A program made the translations under genes and the position numbers. Below are positions 7,100 to 8,135 of a stretch of 8,135 nt of DNA, piece by piece. The stretch is from Alphaproteobacteria bacterium (GTDB lineage: Bacteria; Pseudomonadota; Alphaproteobacteria; Rhizobiales; Devosiaceae), in NCBI GenBank assembly GCA_013152625.1, contig JAADFY010000040.1, forward strand, positions 1-8,135. Direction: 5' to 3'. How positions within the stretch are numbered: the first letter of the stretch is position 1; every line of letters begins with the position of its first letter. The notes beneath the pieces are model-generated. The model saw only the letters and a program-made list of their open reading frames with translations, searched no databases and was not told where the DNA came from.

Positions 7100-7156
7100 C
7101 GTGAGCGAAAACAAACCGGAGCGTTTCGGCTGTTTGGTGAAACGCTTCAGCTCACG
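7100..7156 (+). promoter_or_regulatory. Structured 5' leader of dgoK: nested stem-loop just before the ribosome site
   Basis: An outer perfect 7-base stem, CGTGAGC (7100-7106) with GCTCACG (7150-7156), encloses an inner 10-base stem, GGAGCGTTTC (7118-7127) with GAAACGCTTC (7139-7148), which has one G-U pair. The apical loop is 11 bases. Eleven unpaired bases lie between the stems on the 5' side and one on the 3' side. The structure ends four bases before the AGGAG ribosome site (7161-7165). No T-run follows, so it is not an intrinsic terminator. Control of translation or of mRNA stability is inferred, and no known riboswitch family is recognised. Confidence 0.5.
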
Positions 7157-7169
7157 CAACAGGAGAACC

Positions 7170-8076
7170 ATGGCTAGCCACAAGCAAAAAAACAGTCACC
7201 GGATTGCCGTCGATTGGGGCACATCGAATTTGCGTGTCTGGGTTCTGGACCACCAGGGCAATATTGTCGCCCGCGCCAGATCGGAAAAGGGCATGGGAAC
7301 CTTGCGCCCCGATCAGTTCGAAGCGGTGGTGCTTGATTTGATACCCGAGTTTCTGGATGGGGAAACCGTGCTGGAAATCAGGGTCTGCGGCATGGCCGGA
7401 GCTCGGGAAGGCTGGGTTGACGCCGGCTATTGCCCGGTTCCGTGCGCGCCCCCCGATGGCAATCGCGCCCGGCACGCCCCCACCACAGACCGGCGCATTT
7501 CAGTGCGGGTACTGCCCGGGGTCAATCAGGTAGACCCCGCCGATGTGATGCGCGGCGAGGAAACCCAGATCGCGGGATTTCTGGCCAAAGATCCGTCCTT
7601 TGATGGCGTGATTTGTCTGCCGGGCACCCACACCAAATGGGTCCGGGTTGCCGGCGGAAAAATTCTTGGCTTCCAGACCTTCATGACCGGCGAACTGTTC
7701 TCGTTGCTTACCAACAACTCCATTCTGCGCCACACAACATCCACCGAAGGCTGGAATGAAAAAGCATTTGCGGGCGCGGTCGTTGCTGCGCTGGATGGGC
7801 CCGGCACGCCCACCGCCACCCAGTTTTCTCTGCGCGCCAAGGCCTTAATATCGCACCTGCCCCCCGATGTGGCCCGCGCCCGGCTCTCCGGGCACCTTCA
7901 TCGGTGAGGAACTTCGCGCCGCACGATCGTTCTGGCAAGATCAACAATTGGTCATAATCGGCGATGAAACGGTTGCCCGGCTCTATCGAACCGCCCTTGA
8001 AACGCATAAAATACCTCTAACCATGGCCGACGCCGATGCCATGACCCTGGCCGGGCTGAACGCCGCTTTTAATTAA
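7170..8076 (+). pseudogene. dgoK: 2-dehydro-3-deoxygalactonokinase, frameshifted near its 3' end
   Basis: DgoK phosphorylates 2-dehydro-3-deoxygalactonate with ATP to give KDPGal, the substrate of the aldolase encoded next. The start at 7170 has AGGAG four bases upstream. An in-frame extension back to about 7080 runs through the structured leader and is not favoured. The N-terminus carries the nucleotide-binding motif AVDWGTSNLRVW, followed by CGMAGAREGW, RGEETQIAGF, LPGTHTKW and TGELFSLL, all typical of the family. The first frame ends at a TGA at 7905-7907 after 245 residues, reading ARLSGHLHR. The expected continuation, GTFIGEELRAAR to the TAA at 8074-8076, is in the +1 frame. Removing one G from GGG at 7890-7892 restores about 301 residues, the normal family length. 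The fault may be a real mutation or a sequence error; as written, the last 60 residues are lost. Confidence 0.85.
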
Positions 8077-8097
8077 AAAAAGGGAAAAATCCGCATC

Positions 8098-8135
8098 ATG
8101 AGCACCCCCCACATGAACCGCCCGCTCATTGCCAT
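8098..8135 (+). CDS. dgoA: Start of probable 2-dehydro-3-deoxy-6-phosphogalactonate aldolase (partial)
   Basis: Only about 12 codons are visible before the window ends. They read MSTPHMNRPLIA. The (N)RPLIAI start is common in small KDPG/KDPGal aldolases, which cleave KDPGal into pyruvate and glyceraldehyde-3-phosphate. Position directly after dgoK, 21 bases beyond its restored stop, strongly favours dgoA, since the two are often adjacent. The ribosome site is weak: AGGG at 8081-8084 lies 13 bases before the ATG at 8098. The in-frame ATG at 8113 is an alternative start. The call rests mainly on context. Confidence 0.55.
   Translation, partial: MSTPHMNRPLIA

Larger units (their letters stand above)
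6921..7169 (+). other. 249-base non-coding regulatory gap before dgoK
   Basis: No convincing gene is seen here. Just after the kinase stop, CGGGC (6925-6929) and GCCCG (6939-6943) can form a short GC-rich hairpin around CCCATGGGA, with no T-run. A perfect 12-base palindrome, GGCCAATTGGCC, lies at 6972-6983. Further on are the inverted elements at 6998-7013 and 7054-7068, a possible promoter, and a structured leader, each described separately. The other genes in the window, apart from smoE-smoF, are separated by 0-49 bases. This gap therefore probably marks the end of the polyol unit and the beginning of a separately controlled transcript. That division is inferred. Confidence 0.6.

Noticed and set aside
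7080..7169. N-terminal extension of dgoK by 30 codons
   Set aside because: The extra residues do not resemble DgoK and run through the stem-loop leader. The ATG at 7170 has an AGGAG site four bases upstream and directly precedes the family N-terminus.
7887..7907. Programmed +1 frameshift in dgoK as a regulatory device
   Set aside because: No known shift-prone context, such as a slow stop codon after a slippery codon, is at the junction. A mutation or sequence error in a GGG run is the simpler explanation.
1..8135. CRISPR arrays, tRNA/rRNA genes, insertion sequences or phage genes
   Set aside because: No tandem repeat-spacer pattern, tRNA-like fold, transposase motif or flanking direct repeat was seen.

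Overview
The window reads as part of a polyol (sugar alcohol) uptake and catabolism locus, followed by the start of a 2-keto-3-deoxygalactonate (De Ley-Doudoroff type) module. The gene order (SmoE/F/G/K-type ABC transporter, then a long-chain mannitol dehydrogenase), the moderately high GC content and the Shine-Dalgarno-led, closely packed plus-strand genes suggest an alphaproteobacterium, probably of the Hyphomicrobiales/Rhodobacterales kind. That placement is inferred from family knowledge and was not checked by a search. All supported genes are on the plus strand.

Layout. Bases 1-74 are the last codons of a periplasmic polyol-binding protein (smoE). A 228-base gap with a strong hairpin but no T-run follows. 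Two inner-membrane permeases (smoF 303-1175, smoG 1179-2006) and the ATPase (smoK 2022-3068) complete the importer. smoK overlaps the mannitol 2-dehydrogenase gene (mtlK 3065-4564) by four bases. After 49 bases comes one long gene (4614-6920) encoding an N-terminal HAD-family phosphatase fused in frame to a complete FGGY pentulose-type kinase.

A 249-base non-coding stretch (6921-7169) then separates this unit from dgoK. It holds a GC-rich hairpin, a perfect 12-base palindrome, a pair of inverted 15-16 base elements (one overlapping a plausible sigma-70 -10 box), and a nested stem-loop ending four bases before the dgoK ribosome binding site. dgoK (7170-8076) is broken by a one-base frameshift near 7890. 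The window ends in the first codons of what looks like the KDPGal aldolase gene (8098 onward).

Working together: the transporter brings in a polyol such as mannitol, sorbitol or arabitol. MtlK oxidises it to a ketose with NAD+. The kinase half of the fusion would phosphorylate a ketose (pentulose type by its motifs), and the HAD half would dephosphorylate an unknown phospho-metabolite. DgoK and the aldolase would form a separate route turning 2-dehydro-3-deoxygalactonate into pyruvate and glyceraldehyde-3-phosphate, probably under its own promoter. The most unusual items are the phosphatase-kinase fusion, the regulatory architecture in front of dgoK, and the dgoK frameshift.
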